From assembly GCA_902569405.1 (NCBI GenBank), contig CACFTX010000001.1:434001-498000 (forward strand): a DNA stretch of 64,000 nt, given 5' to 3'. Numbering within the stretch: the stretch's first letter is position 1; each line of letters starts with the position of its first letter. Shown in pieces: positions 17,181 to 26,262 of this stretch. The notes beneath the pieces are model-generated. The model did not search any database and was not told the origin of the DNA. It was given only the letters and a program-made list of their open reading frames with translations. This stretch comes from an uncultured Pelagibacteraceae bacterium (GTDB lineage: Bacteria; Pseudomonadota; Alphaproteobacteria; Pelagibacterales; Pelagibacteraceae). The position numbers were made by a program, and so were the translations under genes.

Positions 17181-18161
17181 TTAATTCATTTCCTTAATAA
17201 ATTTTTTTAAATCTTTAGCTGGATAACCCATAACCTTGGTATTATCTTTGATATCTCTTATGACTCCACTACCACCACCAATTTGGATATTATTTCCAAT
17301 TTTTAAATGTCCTGAAATACCAGCCTGTCCACCAATCATTACATGATTTCCAATTGTTGAACTTCCAGCAAAGCCTACTTGTCCCGCAATAATACAATTG
17401 TCTCCAATTTTTACGTTATGAGCTATGTGAATTTGATTATCTAAAAATGTATTTTTTCCAATTATTGTATTTGACATTGAGCCTCTATCAATGGTTGACC
17501 CACAACCTATTTCAGAATTGTCATTAATTATCACAACTCCAATTTGCGGGTATCTATAATTTTTATCTTTGTTAGAGAAAAAACCAAAGCCTTTTTTTCC
17601 AATTACACACCCATCTAAAATACTGATATTGTTTTTAATGATTGTATTTCTGATTATTACATTTGAACCAATAGAACAATTATTTCCAATTATAACATTT
17701 TTTTCAATTATTGAATTGTGTCCTATCAAGCAACTCTTTCCAATTTTGACATTTTTTCCAATTAAAACATTTTTTCCAAATTTTACTTTTTTCTTGTATG
17801 AAGTTTTAGATATATCTTTTACAGTTGTATCAAAATCATCATTTACTGAGTCTGGATAAAATATTTTTGTTATTTTAGCAGTAACAACTAAAACATTATC
17901 AACAAATATTTTATTGCAGCTTTTTGGCAAATAATTTTTAAGATTTTGCGTAGTTATGCAGAATGAAGCTTTTGTATTTAATGCTTGATTTTCATACTTT
18001 TTTGAATGAAAAAAAGTAATATCGTTTTTGGTAGATGATGATAAATCTTTAATGTTATAGATTTTTTCACTTTTGAATTTTTGGATATTAGTTAAGCCTA
18101 TGGATTTTAATAATTTGTTAATTTCAAAAGGACCTTTGTTTAAAAAAAATGGATTAGTCAT
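17181..18161 (-). CDS. lpxD: UDP-3-O-(3-hydroxyacyl)glucosamine N-acyltransferase
   Basis: The 326-residue enzyme adds the N-linked acyl chain in lipid A synthesis. A degenerate N-terminal nucleotide-binding domain (to about 105) precedes a long run of hexapeptide repeats forming a left-handed beta-helix, with the catalytic QIHIAHNV and RGSMSNTIIG motifs and the end VMGYPAKDLKKF. In most proteobacteria the order is lpxD-fabZ-lpxA; here fabZ precedes lpxD, with a 55-nt gap between them. That gap has an imperfect A+T-rich dyad (TGATA/TATCA) immediately before the lpxD start. Confidence 0.96.
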   Translation of the reverse strand: MTNPFFLNKGPFEINKLLKSIGLTNIQKFKSEKIYNIKDLSSSTKNDITFFHSKKYENQALNTKASFCITTQNLKNYLPKSCNKIFVDNVLVVTAKITKIFYPDSVNDDFDTTVKDISKTSYKKKVKFGKNVLIGKNVKIGKSCLIGHNSIIEKNVIIGNNCSIGSNVIIRNTIIKNNISILDGCVIGKKGFGFFSNKDKNYRYPQIGVVIINDNSEIGCGSTIDRGSMSNTIIGKNTFLDNQIHIAHNVKIGDNCIIAGQVGFAGSSTIGNHVMIGGQAGISGHLKIGNNIQIGGGSGVIRDIKDNTKVMGYPAKDLKKFIKEMN

Positions 18162-18216
18162 TGATAATATTTAATATCAAAACTAATGACAAAAGCTTAT
18201 CAAGATTTATTGCTGA

Positions 18217-18666
18217 TTATTTCCTATCGACTATAGTTGCAGACCATTGAGCATCAGCCATCTTTTTTTTGCCTACAAATGCTTCTCCTTTATACTTCCA
18301 AACACGTCCGTGAGATCTTATAGCTTCAATATTAAGTTCTAGTCTACAATCTGGAATAACAGGATTTCTAAATCTAGCTTTTTCAATACTCATTAAAAAA
18401 ACTAATTTATTTTCGTACGTAGCTCTATCTAAACCATGTGCAGTAAGAGCAGCCGCAGATTGTCCAAAAGCCTCGACTATTAAAACTCCAGGCATTACAG
18501 GTTCACCAGGAAAATGTCCTTGAACAAAAAAACTATCTTTTTTAACATTTACAATTGCTGTGGCAGAAAACAATTTTTTAATATTTAATAACTCGTCAAT
18601 TAAGAGCATTGGCTCTCTATGTGGTAGCAAATTTTCAATTTGTGATTTGTTTAAAGAATCTGTCAT
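18217..18666 (-). CDS. fabZ: 3-hydroxyacyl-ACP dehydratase FabZ
   Basis: The 149-residue hot-dog-fold enzyme dehydrates 3-hydroxyacyl-ACP in fatty acid elongation and competes with LpxA/LpxD for 3-hydroxyacyl-ACP, which explains its place in the lpx cluster. LPHREPMLLID opens the domain, and the catalytic His and Glu are in QGHFPGEPVMPGVLIVEAFGQ-type sequence near residues 49-68. Normal length. It follows ompH by 8 nt. Confidence 0.97.
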   Translation of the reverse strand: MTDSLNKSQIENLLPHREPMLLIDELLNIKKLFSATAIVNVKKDSFFVQGHFPGEPVMPGVLIVEAFGQSAAALTAHGLDRATYENKLVFLMSIEKARFRNPVIPDCRLELNIEAIRSHGRVWKYKGEAFVGKKKMADAQWSATIVDRK

Positions 18667-18674
18667 TAAATAAA

Positions 18675-19199
18675 TTAATTAATTTTAATTTTTTTAATCT
18701 TATTATCAAGCAATGTAAGAATTTTTTTTGTTATATTCAATTCTGTTTTTCCAACTATAATATTTTTTTTATCCATAACTATAGCAATATTATTTTCTTT
18801 TGAAAAATCAGCAATTATAGGACTTAAGTTTTTAACAATTTTTTCCATTGATTCTAATCTTTTTTTTGTAAGTGAATTTATTCTATCATTTCGTTCAGCA
18901 TTATAATTTTTTACATCAGTTCTAAGTTGTGTAATTTCTTTTTGAAATTCTTCTTCAGATAGAACATTTTTTTTATCTATAGCTTCCTTTTCTCTTTTTT
19001 TAAGCGAATCTTCTTTATTTTTAAAATCAGTTAAATTTTTTTTATGTATATCCTCAAGTTGCTTTTTAAGTGATTTACCTGCAAGGGAATTTTCCATGAT
19101 GTATTGCATATCAATAAATGCTACGATCGTTTCAGCTTTTGCATAATTAATAATGCTTAAAAAAAATATAAACAAAAAAAGAATTTTTTTATATTGCAT
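18675..19199 (-). CDS. OmpH/Skp-family periplasmic chaperone
   Basis: The 174-residue exported protein has a signal peptide (hydrophobic stretch about 6-18, likely cleavage after AKA near 22), then IVAFIDMQYIMENS, the family N-terminal strand, followed by a long Lys/Glu-rich coiled-coil region to about 125. Skp holds unfolded outer-membrane proteins in the periplasm and passes them to BamA. The gene starts within the bamA stop (1-nt overlap), as expected for a functional pair. Confidence 0.9.
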   Translation of the reverse strand: MQYKKILFLFIFFLSIINYAKAETIVAFIDMQYIMENSLAGKSLKKQLEDIHKKNLTDFKNKEDSLKKREKEAIDKKNVLSEEEFQKEITQLRTDVKNYNAERNDRINSLTKKRLESMEKIVKNLSPIIADFSKENNIAIVMDKKNIIVGKTELNITKKILTLLDNKIKKIKIN

Positions 19200-21439
19200 T
19201 AAAAAGTAGTTCCTAATTGAAATCTAAATTTTTCAGTTTTGTCAGTGCTTGCTTTTGTAACAGGTTGTGAAAGTGAAAAACTAAGTGGGCCTATTACCGT
19301 ATACCAATCAACTGCCACACCTACTGACGATCTAATTTTGTTTGAATCATCTATTGTGCTTGAATAATCAACTCCCCATACGTTTGCTGTGTCCATAAAC
19401 ATTTTCATGTCTAATTCTTCTAAAGTTTGAAATATATAAGGCACGGTTGTAGATATGTTAGCTGCAGCAGCATAATTACCACCTACATAATCACCTGAAT
19501 CTTTTGGTCCAATTTTACCACTTTCAAACCCTCGTAATTTATAACTAGGAATATTCAATCTTTTTGAAATTCTAACATCTTCATCTTGTAATGAATTGAT
19601 TGCTCTTCCATATACTGCAAAACTAACTACCATCTCATCAGCAATTTCTTTATAAGAACTCATTTCATAACCATTTAAAATTGGCAAACCATCTGACACA
19701 ATTGGCAAACTTTGTGAAAATTTGCTTATATATCCTGATGTTGGTCTAAATGGTTGGTTTCTTTTATCATATGAAAATGAATACCTTAAAGATGAATCAA
19801 AATAACTTCCTTCTTGCTTTTTTAAGTTAGCTGAAGCGCTATCTTCAGTTTCTAGTTTTTCACTTCCGATAAAAAATGTTGGACTGAAAAACAAATTGTC
19901 ATACTGCTCATATCTTGTTCCTAAAGATATTGCGTTTACTGAAGACTTATATCCAAATTCTGTTAACTTATCAGTGGTTGTGCTTTGTATTGATGTAGTT
20001 AAAGCTCTATCTGAGTAATTAAAGTTTGGATGTGTATAAGCAAACAAGCCTTTAATTTTATCTTCACTTACTGACAAACTAGCATTTAAATTAATACCCT
20101 TTCCTCTGAAATTATTTTCAGAAACTGCAAATGAAAATGTACTTCCATCAGTACCATATCCAGCTCCTGCCATAATTTCACCAGTTGGTTTTTCTTCAAT
20201 TGTAATATCAATAATTTTTTGATTTTGTTTGCTTCCATCTTTCAGCTCGTAAGATACATTGCTAAAGATTCCAGCTCCCTGAAGAGTATTAATAGATTTG
20301 TTATTTAAAATCTTATTAAATGGATCACCTTCATCTACAATCAGCTGATTTCTAATAAAATCTTCTTGGGTAATATGATTTCCCATAATATTAATTCTTT
20401 CAACATAAAATTTTTCCGACTCTTTTATGTTAAAAGTTAAGTTTAATTTATTACCATCAACGATTTCTTCTATAACATCAGAATCTATAAAATCATAATC
20501 TTCCAAAAGTGCAATTTCATCAATTGTATCTAATAATTTTTCTATTTTTTGTAATGAGTAAGTTTCATCTTCTAATTTATTAAAAATTTTTAAAATTTTG
20601 GAAAATTTATCTTTTTCAAAATCCTCAGCTACAATTAAATTGAGTTTGTTAAAAGTAAATTTTTTACCTGCGTTAATATTATATGTTAATGCAAAATATT
20701 CATCATCAATTAATTGAGAAAAAGCATCTTCAATAACAACTTGATAAAAACCTTTGTTTAGATAAAAGTTTTTTAGCAATCTTTTATCCAAATTAATTCT
20801 ATCTTCATCTAAATATTTTCCTTTAGATATAAATTTCCAAAATTTTGCCTCTTCCGATGTAATAATGCTATGTAGTTTTCTGTCTTTATATTTTTTATCA
20901 CCTATAAAGTTAATTTTTCTAATTAAAGCCTTTTTGCCCATATCAATATTGTAAATTAAATCGACAGTATTATTATCATTAATTTTTTCATCTAACTTAA
21001 TTTCAACAAAATAATAACCCGACCTTTTAAATATATTTTTAATTTGATTTATATCTTGTTTTAATAAAATTTTATTATATGGATTTTTTTCTTTTAAAGA
21101 TATCTGTTCATAAAGTTCATCTTTAAATTTTTTTGCTTTTATACCATTAAATATGATTGATTGAACTATTGGGTATTCTTTTACCTTAATTGTTAAAATA
21201 CCATTGTTAAAACTTAATGATACATCTTGAAAAAATTTTGTTGAATAAAGATTTTTTATTACTTTATTAAAATCAGCAGGTTGCAAATCTGTGTTTACTT
21301 TTATCTCAGAAAAATTAATTATAGTTTTTTTAGATACACGTTCATTACCTTCAATTTGAAAATCTTTAACAATTTCAGAAAATGCATTATTTAGAAATAA
21401 TACCAATATAGCACTGACATAAAATATTTTTCTAATCAT
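19199..21439 (-). CDS. bamA: BamA, outer membrane protein assembly factor
   Basis: The 746-residue Omp85 protein inserts beta-barrels into the outer membrane. A signal peptide (to about 21) is followed by repeated POTRA units (for example FQIEGNERVSKKTIINF, FNGIKAKKFKDELYEQISL, INFIGDKKYKDRKLHSI, INIMGNHITQEDFIRN), then a C-terminal barrel from about 410. The loop-6 motif appears as KLRGFESGKIGP, and the protein ends in a terminal Phe. It overlaps dxr by 4 nt; rseP, which often lies here, is absent. Confidence 0.97.
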   Translation of the reverse strand: MIRKIFYVSAILVLFLNNAFSEIVKDFQIEGNERVSKKTIINFSEIKVNTDLQPADFNKVIKNLYSTKFFQDVSLSFNNGILTIKVKEYPIVQSIIFNGIKAKKFKDELYEQISLKEKNPYNKILLKQDINQIKNIFKRSGYYFVEIKLDEKINDNNTVDLIYNIDMGKKALIRKINFIGDKKYKDRKLHSIITSEEAKFWKFISKGKYLDEDRINLDKRLLKNFYLNKGFYQVVIEDAFSQLIDDEYFALTYNINAGKKFTFNKLNLIVAEDFEKDKFSKILKIFNKLEDETYSLQKIEKLLDTIDEIALLEDYDFIDSDVIEEIVDGNKLNLTFNIKESEKFYVERINIMGNHITQEDFIRNQLIVDEGDPFNKILNNKSINTLQGAGIFSNVSYELKDGSKQNQKIIDITIEEKPTGEIMAGAGYGTDGSTFSFAVSENNFRGKGINLNASLSVSEDKIKGLFAYTHPNFNYSDRALTTSIQSTTTDKLTEFGYKSSVNAISLGTRYEQYDNLFFSPTFFIGSEKLETEDSASANLKKQEGSYFDSSLRYSFSYDKRNQPFRPTSGYISKFSQSLPIVSDGLPILNGYEMSSYKEIADEMVVSFAVYGRAINSLQDEDVRISKRLNIPSYKLRGFESGKIGPKDSGDYVGGNYAAAANISTTVPYIFQTLEELDMKMFMDTANVWGVDYSSTIDDSNKIRSSVGVAVDWYTVIGPLSFSLSQPVTKASTDKTEKFRFQLGTTF

Positions 21440-22605
21440 TTTTTGGAGTTTATACTTAAAGATCTAGTTTTCAATCTTACATATTCACTTAATTTGTAAA
21501 TTTGCTTAGTATTATTGGGCTGTAATCGTTTGAATTTAGCAAATTCAATATAATTTAATATTTTTTTCATTTTTAAATGTATTTCCCAAAATTTTATTTT
21601 GTTCTTTAAAAAGAGATCTACAAGTTCATCGTTGCAACTAACTAAAACTGTTTCAAAAAGTGATATTTTTTTGGGTATAAATTTTAATACGTTGATTGAT
21701 GGAAATTTTTTTAAATCAATTTTTTTAAATGTTAAACTATTCAATTGATTGATGTCTAATTTCTTGCTGTGCACTTTCTTTGTTGGATTATCGTAAATCG
21801 TATTAAAAATAGGTATTTTCATATTAGTGTCATGAATTAAAAGTTTTGTTAACCCGTTATCAAATTTTACTATTGCGTGAACTAATGATTGTGGGTGAAT
21901 AAGAATATTAAATTTAGATCTATCAAGGTCAAATATTCTTTGCGCCTCTATTAATTCAAAAACTTTATTCATCATTGTTGCTGAATCTACAGATATTTTT
22001 TTACCCATTGACCAATTTGGATGTTTAATTGCAAATTTAGGTGTGGCATTTTTGATTTTATTTATTTTCCAATTAAGAAATGGTCCACCTGATGCAGTTA
22101 TAATTATCTTTTCAATAGTTTGATTTTTTTTATTTTTTAATAAATACCAAATTGAAAAATGTTCTGAGTCTACTGGAATAAATTTAGTATTATTTTTTTT
22201 TAATTCTCTCTCTATTAAGTTCCATGCACATATAATCGACTCTTTATTAGCTATAGCAACATTTTTTGTATACTTAATTATATCTAGAGTAGGTTGTAAA
22301 CCAGGCAATCCAGAAATTGCTGAAATAGTGTAATCAATTTTTTTATTATATTTTTTAAAAAAATAATCAAAACTGTTAAAAATATTTATTTTCTTAAATT
22401 TATTTTTTAATTTTAAGTAATGATTTTTATTATTTATTACTAAATTTTTTGGTTTTAGTTTTCTAATTTGTTTTACTATTTCTTTTAAATTATTATTTGT
22501 CGACAACAAAACTACATCAAAATTTTTTTTATTATCTTCGATTATTTTAACGGTAGTTTTACCTATAGAGCCAGTTGAACCAAGAATTGCAATTTTTTTC
22601 TTCAT
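21436..22605 (-). CDS. dxr: 1-deoxy-D-xylulose-5-phosphate reductoisomerase
   Basis: The 389-residue NADPH enzyme makes 2-C-methyl-D-erythritol-4-phosphate in non-mevalonate isoprenoid synthesis. AILGSTGSIGKTT (residues 5-17) is the NADPH site, followed by ANKESIICAW, VDSEHFSIW, TASGGPF and HPNWSMGKKISVDSATMMNK-type sequence around the metal and substrate site. Normal length. It feeds UppS, encoded two genes upstream, and follows cdsA directly. Confidence 0.96.
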   Translation of the reverse strand: MKKKIAILGSTGSIGKTTVKIIEDNKKNFDVVLLSTNNNLKEIVKQIRKLKPKNLVINNKNHYLKLKNKFKKINIFNSFDYFFKKYNKKIDYTISAISGLPGLQPTLDIIKYTKNVAIANKESIICAWNLIERELKKNNTKFIPVDSEHFSIWYLLKNKKNQTIEKIIITASGGPFLNWKINKIKNATPKFAIKHPNWSMGKKISVDSATMMNKVFELIEAQRIFDLDRSKFNILIHPQSLVHAIVKFDNGLTKLLIHDTNMKIPIFNTIYDNPTKKVHSKKLDINQLNSLTFKKIDLKKFPSINVLKFIPKKISLFETVLVSCNDELVDLFLKNKIKFWEIHLKMKKILNYIEFAKFKRLQPNNTKQIYKLSEYVRLKTRSLSINSKK

Positions 22606-23259
22606 TTAAAAATACTGAAATATATTTATTTTTAAAATTATATATGCAAATGGAAAAGCAAAAATCATTCCATCTATTCTATCTAATAAACCACCATGTC
22701 CAGGAATAATTTTTCCAGTATCTTTAATCTTTAATAATCTTTTAAAATAAGAAATAATAATATCACCCAATTGGCTGACCGTTGAAACTAATAAAATGAA
22801 TATAAAAATATCAGATGTTAGTTCTACCGGTTTTAAAAATATATAAGTTGAGTTATAAAATATACTTAAAAAAATTACTGATAATAAATATCCGCCTATC
22901 ACACCAGAATAAGTTTTTTTTGGACTTATCTTAGTAAGTTTTGGTCCTTTGAAAATTCTGCCAAAAATATATCCTCCTATGTCTGTGGAAATACAAATCA
23001 ATAAAATAGTTAAAAAATAATGATAACTTCCTGCCCAATCTATAAGCTTATATGCTGAAAAAAATGATGAGACTAAAAAAATTAAGCCTGGAAAATAATA
23101 TGATTTATTTTTGCTCATCATATGCCATTCGTATGATGTTATTAAAAAACAAATTAATAAAAAGAAGTTAAATAAAAAAGAGCCCTTAATTATAAAAAAT
23201 ATAGATATTGGTATTAATATTATTGAACTTAGTATTCTTTTTAATAATTCACTTTTCAT
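22606..23259 (-). CDS. cdsA: Phosphatidate cytidylyltransferase
   Basis: The 217-residue integral membrane enzyme makes CDP-diacylglycerol for phospholipid synthesis. It has about seven hydrophobic segments and the C-terminal CDS signature: SQLGDIIISYFKRLLKIKD followed by PGHGGLLDRIDGM, with the metal-binding acidic residues. It is short compared with E. coli CdsA (about 285) but typical of compact alphaproteobacterial forms. It overlaps uppS by one base (stop/start fusion). Confidence 0.93.
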   Translation of the reverse strand: MKSELLKRILSSIILIPISIFFIIKGSFLFNFFLLICFLITSYEWHMMSKNKSYYFPGLIFLVSSFFSAYKLIDWAGSYHYFLTILLICISTDIGGYIFGRIFKGPKLTKISPKKTYSGVIGGYLLSVIFLSIFYNSTYIFLKPVELTSDIFIFILLVSTVSQLGDIIISYFKRLLKIKDTGKIIPGHGGLLDRIDGMIFAFPFAYIILKINIFQYF

Positions 23260-23936
23260 TAAATATTACCGTAATTTCTTTTTATTTTTCTAAATTTTTT
23301 TAATATTACATTGTAATCATTTTCATTGAAATCAGGCCATAATTTCTTTTCAAAGAATATTTCAGAATATGCCATTTGCCATAGTAAAAAATTGCTTAAT
23401 CTATTGGTATTCCCAGTTCTAATCAAAATGTCAGGGTCTGGAATAGTTGATGTATATAAATTTTTTTCAATATTTTTAATGTTTATATTTTGTTTATTTT
23501 TGTTTATTTTTTTAAATGAATTAATCAATTCTGATTTTGAACCATAGTTAAGAGCCAAGTTAACTTGAAGTTTATTGTTTTTTTTAGTTAATTGTTCAGA
23601 TTTTTTAAGTTTTTTTTTAAGCTTATTATGAAAAATACTAATATTGCCAATAATCTTTAATTTTATATTATTCTTGTTAAATTCATGTATTTTTTGATCA
23701 ATAAAACTATCTAATAAGTTTAATAAAAATTTAATTTCTTTTTTGGGTCTTTTCCAATTTTCTGTTGAAAAAGCATAAAGTGTTAAGTGATTAATTTTAT
23801 TTTTAATTGTTGATTTAATTATTCTTTCAACGGTATTTAAACCAGCGCGATGACCAAAATTTCTCGATTTTTTATGTTTTATACCCCATCGACCATTTCC
23901 ATCCATTATAATGGCCACATGTTTTACTGGGTTCAT
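23259..23936 (-). CDS. uppS: Undecaprenyl diphosphate synthase
   Basis: The 225-residue cis-prenyltransferase extends farnesyl diphosphate to the C55 carrier lipid for peptidoglycan and LPS. HVAIIMDGNGRWG (residues 6-18) contains the catalytic Asp, followed by GHRAGLNTVERII, LYAFSTENWKRP and, near the C-terminus, PDPDILIRTGNTNRLSNFLLWQMAYSE-type motifs (shown in parts). It overlaps frr by 4 nt and cdsA by 1 nt. Confidence 0.97.
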   Translation of the reverse strand: MNPVKHVAIIMDGNGRWGIKHKKSRNFGHRAGLNTVERIIKSTIKNKINHLTLYAFSTENWKRPKKEIKFLLNLLDSFIDQKIHEFNKNNIKLKIIGNISIFHNKLKKKLKKSEQLTKKNNKLQVNLALNYGSKSELINSFKKINKNKQNINIKNIEKNLYTSTIPDPDILIRTGNTNRLSNFLLWQMAYSEIFFEKKLWPDFNENDYNVILKKFRKIKRNYGNI

Positions 23937-24484
23937 ATTGTCATAATTTCTTTTTCTTTTGCACTCACTTTATCATCTATCTGTTTGATATGATTATCTG
24001 TATAAGTTTGTACCAATTTTTGAAATTTTTTTTCTTCATCCTCACTGATCTCTTTATTTTTTAATGAATTTTTAAGTCCATCATTTGCCTCTCTCCGTAT
24101 ATTTCTTATAGAAATTTTGCATTTTTCACCAATTACTTTAATCATTTTTTTCATCTCGTTTCTTCTTTCTTCGCTTAAATCTGGAATTGGTAATCTCATC
24201 AATTGTCCATCTATTTGGGGATTTAAACCAAGATCAGATTTTTTAATTGCTGAGTCTATTAATGAGACATTGTTTTGGTCCCAAACTTGAATATTAATCA
24301 TTCTTGGTTCGGGGGTTGTAATACTAGCAAGTTGATTTATTGGCATTTTTTGTCCATAAACATCTACTTTAATTAGATCAAGCATATTGGAATTTGCTCT
24401 ACCGGTTCTTAGAGAGGCAAGTTCTTTTGAAAAAACTTCAAAAGTTTTATCCATCTTTTGGTTGTAGGTTTTGTCATTAAACAT
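23933..24484 (-). CDS. frr: Ribosome recycling factor
   Basis: The 183-residue factor splits post-termination ribosomes with EF-G. LASLRTGRANSNMLD, YGQKMPINQLASI, PEPRMINIQVWD and IPDLSEERRNEMKK are present, as is the C-terminal helix. It starts immediately after the tsf stop (24485), with no space for pyrH, which separates tsf and frr in most bacteria that keep this cluster. Confidence 0.97.
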   Translation of the reverse strand: MFNDKTYNQKMDKTFEVFSKELASLRTGRANSNMLDLIKVDVYGQKMPINQLASITTPEPRMINIQVWDQNNVSLIDSAIKKSDLGLNPQIDGQLMRLPIPDLSEERRNEMKKMIKVIGEKCKISIRNIRREANDGLKNSLKNKEISEDEEKKFQKLVQTYTDNHIKQIDDKVSAKEKEIMTI

Positions 24485-25336
24485 TTAATCACCAATCTTT
24501 AATCGATAAAAATCTTTTATTTTTAAATCATTTATGCTTAGTTCTTTTAAAATATCTTTAACTTTCTTTTTAGGTTCCATGACCCATTGTTGAGTTAATA
24601 AAGAATTTTCTTCTTTAAATTTATTAATTTTACCAATGCTAATTTTTTTTATTATATCCTCAGACTTGCCAGTATTTTTAAGTTCCTCGTTAATTAGTGA
24701 AATTTCCTTTTCTAAAATATTTTTATCTATATTGCTTGAATCTAACGCTAGTGGGTTTGATGCTGCTATATGCATTGATAGCTGTTTACCAAAATTTTTT
24801 AAATCATCAGAAGCATCATTAGTTTCTAATGAAACTACTACCGCTAATTTTGATAAATTATCTTTAACAACTGTATGCAAATATTTAAAATTTTTAGATC
24901 CATTATGGTCAAAAGTTTTTGCTCTACCTATAGTTATTTTTTCACCAATCTTAGCAATTAAAGATATCAGATTTTCATCTACAGACTGATTATTTTTCAT
25001 TTTAGATTTTTTTAAAGTTTCCATATTTGAGTTATTCAAGTTATTAAGTTCACTTAGTTCTTTAACGAAATTAATAAAATCTTCATTCTTAGCAACAAAA
25101 TCAGTTTCACAATTAACTTCAATTAGTGAAAGTTTATTTTCATCACCACTTAATGCAACAACTCCCTCATTAGCAGTTCTGGACATTTTTTTTGAAGCTT
25201 TTGAAACACCTTTAATTCTTAATATTTCTACTGCCTTGTTCAAATCACCCCTTGATTCTTCTAAGGCAGCATTGCAGTCTTTAAAACCCGCACCTGTGGA
25301 TTTACGCAACTGCTTTACTTTTTCTATATCACTCAT
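24485..25336 (-). CDS. tsf: Elongation factor Ts
   Basis: The 283-residue nucleotide-exchange factor regenerates EF-Tu-GTP. The N-terminal UBA-like part has [21 protein letters not shown] near residues 6-26, and the core has [14 protein letters not shown] and [11 protein letters not shown]. It follows rpsB by 6 nt, and the pair probably shares the leader upstream of rpsB. Confidence 0.97.
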   Translation of the reverse strand: MSDIEKVKQLRKSTGAGFKDCNAALEESRGDLNKAVEILRIKGVSKASKKMSRTANEGVVALSGDENKLSLIEVNCETDFVAKNEDFINFVKELSELNNLNNSNMETLKKSKMKNNQSVDENLISLIAKIGEKITIGRAKTFDHNGSKNFKYLHTVVKDNLSKLAVVVSLETNDASDDLKNFGKQLSMHIAASNPLALDSSNIDKNILEKEISLINEELKNTGKSEDIIKKISIGKINKFKEENSLLTQQWVMEPKKKVKDILKELSINDLKIKDFYRLKIGD

Positions 25337-25342
25337 ATTAAT

Positions 25343-26137
25343 TTAATTTAGATTTTTTTTCTGAATTTTTTTAATAATTATTTTGTCAGTATTTTTTTTT
25401 TCCTTTTTAGAATCTTCTTTTTTGACATTTTTTTCTTCTACCTTTTGAGGTGATGCTTTTTTTGCATTTTCAATTGTTTCTTTAATCAATGAACAATATA
25501 AATCAATTGATCTTCTTGCGTCGTCATTTCCGGGAATTGGAAAATCGATTCCCTCAGGGTTTGAATTTGTATCTAGTATTGCTATTATTGGTATACCTAA
25601 TTTAATTGACTCTTTAATTGCTAAAGACTCGTAATTTGTGTCTATTACAAAAACTAAATCTGGAATTTTTTTCATTTCTGAAATTCCACCTAGTGATCTT
25701 TGTAACTTATCTCTTAAAACACTCATTTTTAATAATTCTTTTTTTGTGAAGCCTCTATTCTCAGACACGAGGTCAAGGTTTATTTTTTCAAGTTTTTTTA
25801 TAGAATTTGATATAGTTCCCCAGTTAGTTAACATACCACCGAGCCACCTGTAGTTAACAAAATATTGGCCAGTATTTTTTGCTAAATCAGCAATTGCTTC
25901 GGATGCTTGCTTTTTTGTTGATATAAATAAAATTTTTCCATTATTAGCTATAGTGTCAAATACTTTTTCAAGAGCAACATTTGTTAATTCAAGAGTTTGG
26001 GTTAAATCAATTATGTGTATTGAATCACGTTTTCCAAAAATGTATTTTTTCATTTTTGGATTCCATCTTAAAGTTTTATGACCTAAGTGGACTCCTGCTT
26101 CTAATAATTGTTGTATTGTTATATTTGGTATCTTCAT
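25343..26137 (-). CDS. rpsB: 30S ribosomal protein S2
   Basis: The 264-residue protein has the S2 signatures [45 protein letters not shown] and the later [17 protein letters not shown] and [14 protein letters not shown] blocks. The last 40 residues are a Lys-rich, low-complexity tail not found in the E. coli protein but common in alphaproteobacterial S2. The ATG at 26135-26137 follows a structured leader whose pairing overlaps the likely ribosome-binding site. Confidence 0.98.
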   Translation of the reverse strand: MKIPNITIQQLLEAGVHLGHKTLRWNPKMKKYIFGKRDSIHIIDLTQTLELTNVALEKVFDTIANNGKILFISTKKQASEAIADLAKNTGQYFVNYRWLGGMLTNWGTISNSIKKLEKINLDLVSENRGFTKKELLKMSVLRDKLQRSLGGISEMKKIPDLVFVIDTNYESLAIKESIKLGIPIIAILDTNSNPEGIDFPIPGNDDARRSIDLYCSLIKETIENAKKASPQKVEEKNVKKEDSKKEKKNTDKIIIKKIQKKNLN

Positions 26138-26142
26138 ATTTA

Positions 26143-26206
26143 TTCCCGGTTATGCCACCACAGCTACTTCCACTTAAGGACCGGAGGTATAAAACCACAA
26201 GCTGTG
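26143..26206 (-). promoter_or_regulatory. Structured rpsB leader (H-type pseudoknot candidate)
   Basis: In the mRNA sense, CACAGCT (26206 to 26200) can pair with AGCTGTG (26165 to 26159), and CCGGT (26184 to 26180), which lies in the intervening loop, can pair with ACCGG (26150 to 26146), just upstream of the ATG at 26137. The two helices interleave as a-b-a'-b', an H-type pseudoknot. The second helix covers the purine-rich CCGGGAA, the most likely ribosome-binding site. A CCUCC anti-SD-like stretch sits just 5' of CCGGT. S2 autoregulation of rpsB-tsf is established in E. coli; that this is an S2 operator here is inference. Confidence 0.6.
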
Positions 26207-26226
26207 TGCGTATTAATTTAAATGGT

Positions 26227-26255
26227 TATTTACAAACTATTTCAATAATAAACAA
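26227..26255 (-). promoter_or_regulatory. Candidate promoter for rpsB-tsf
   Basis: On the minus strand TTGTTT (26255 to 26250) and TAAATA (26232 to 26227) are separated by 17 nt, in the 125-bp spacer after the dnaE stop. Transcription would begin about 10 nt before the structured leader. The hexamers are imperfect and the region is A+T-rich, so chance matches are likely. Confidence 0.35.
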
Positions 26256-26262
26256 GTGTTTT

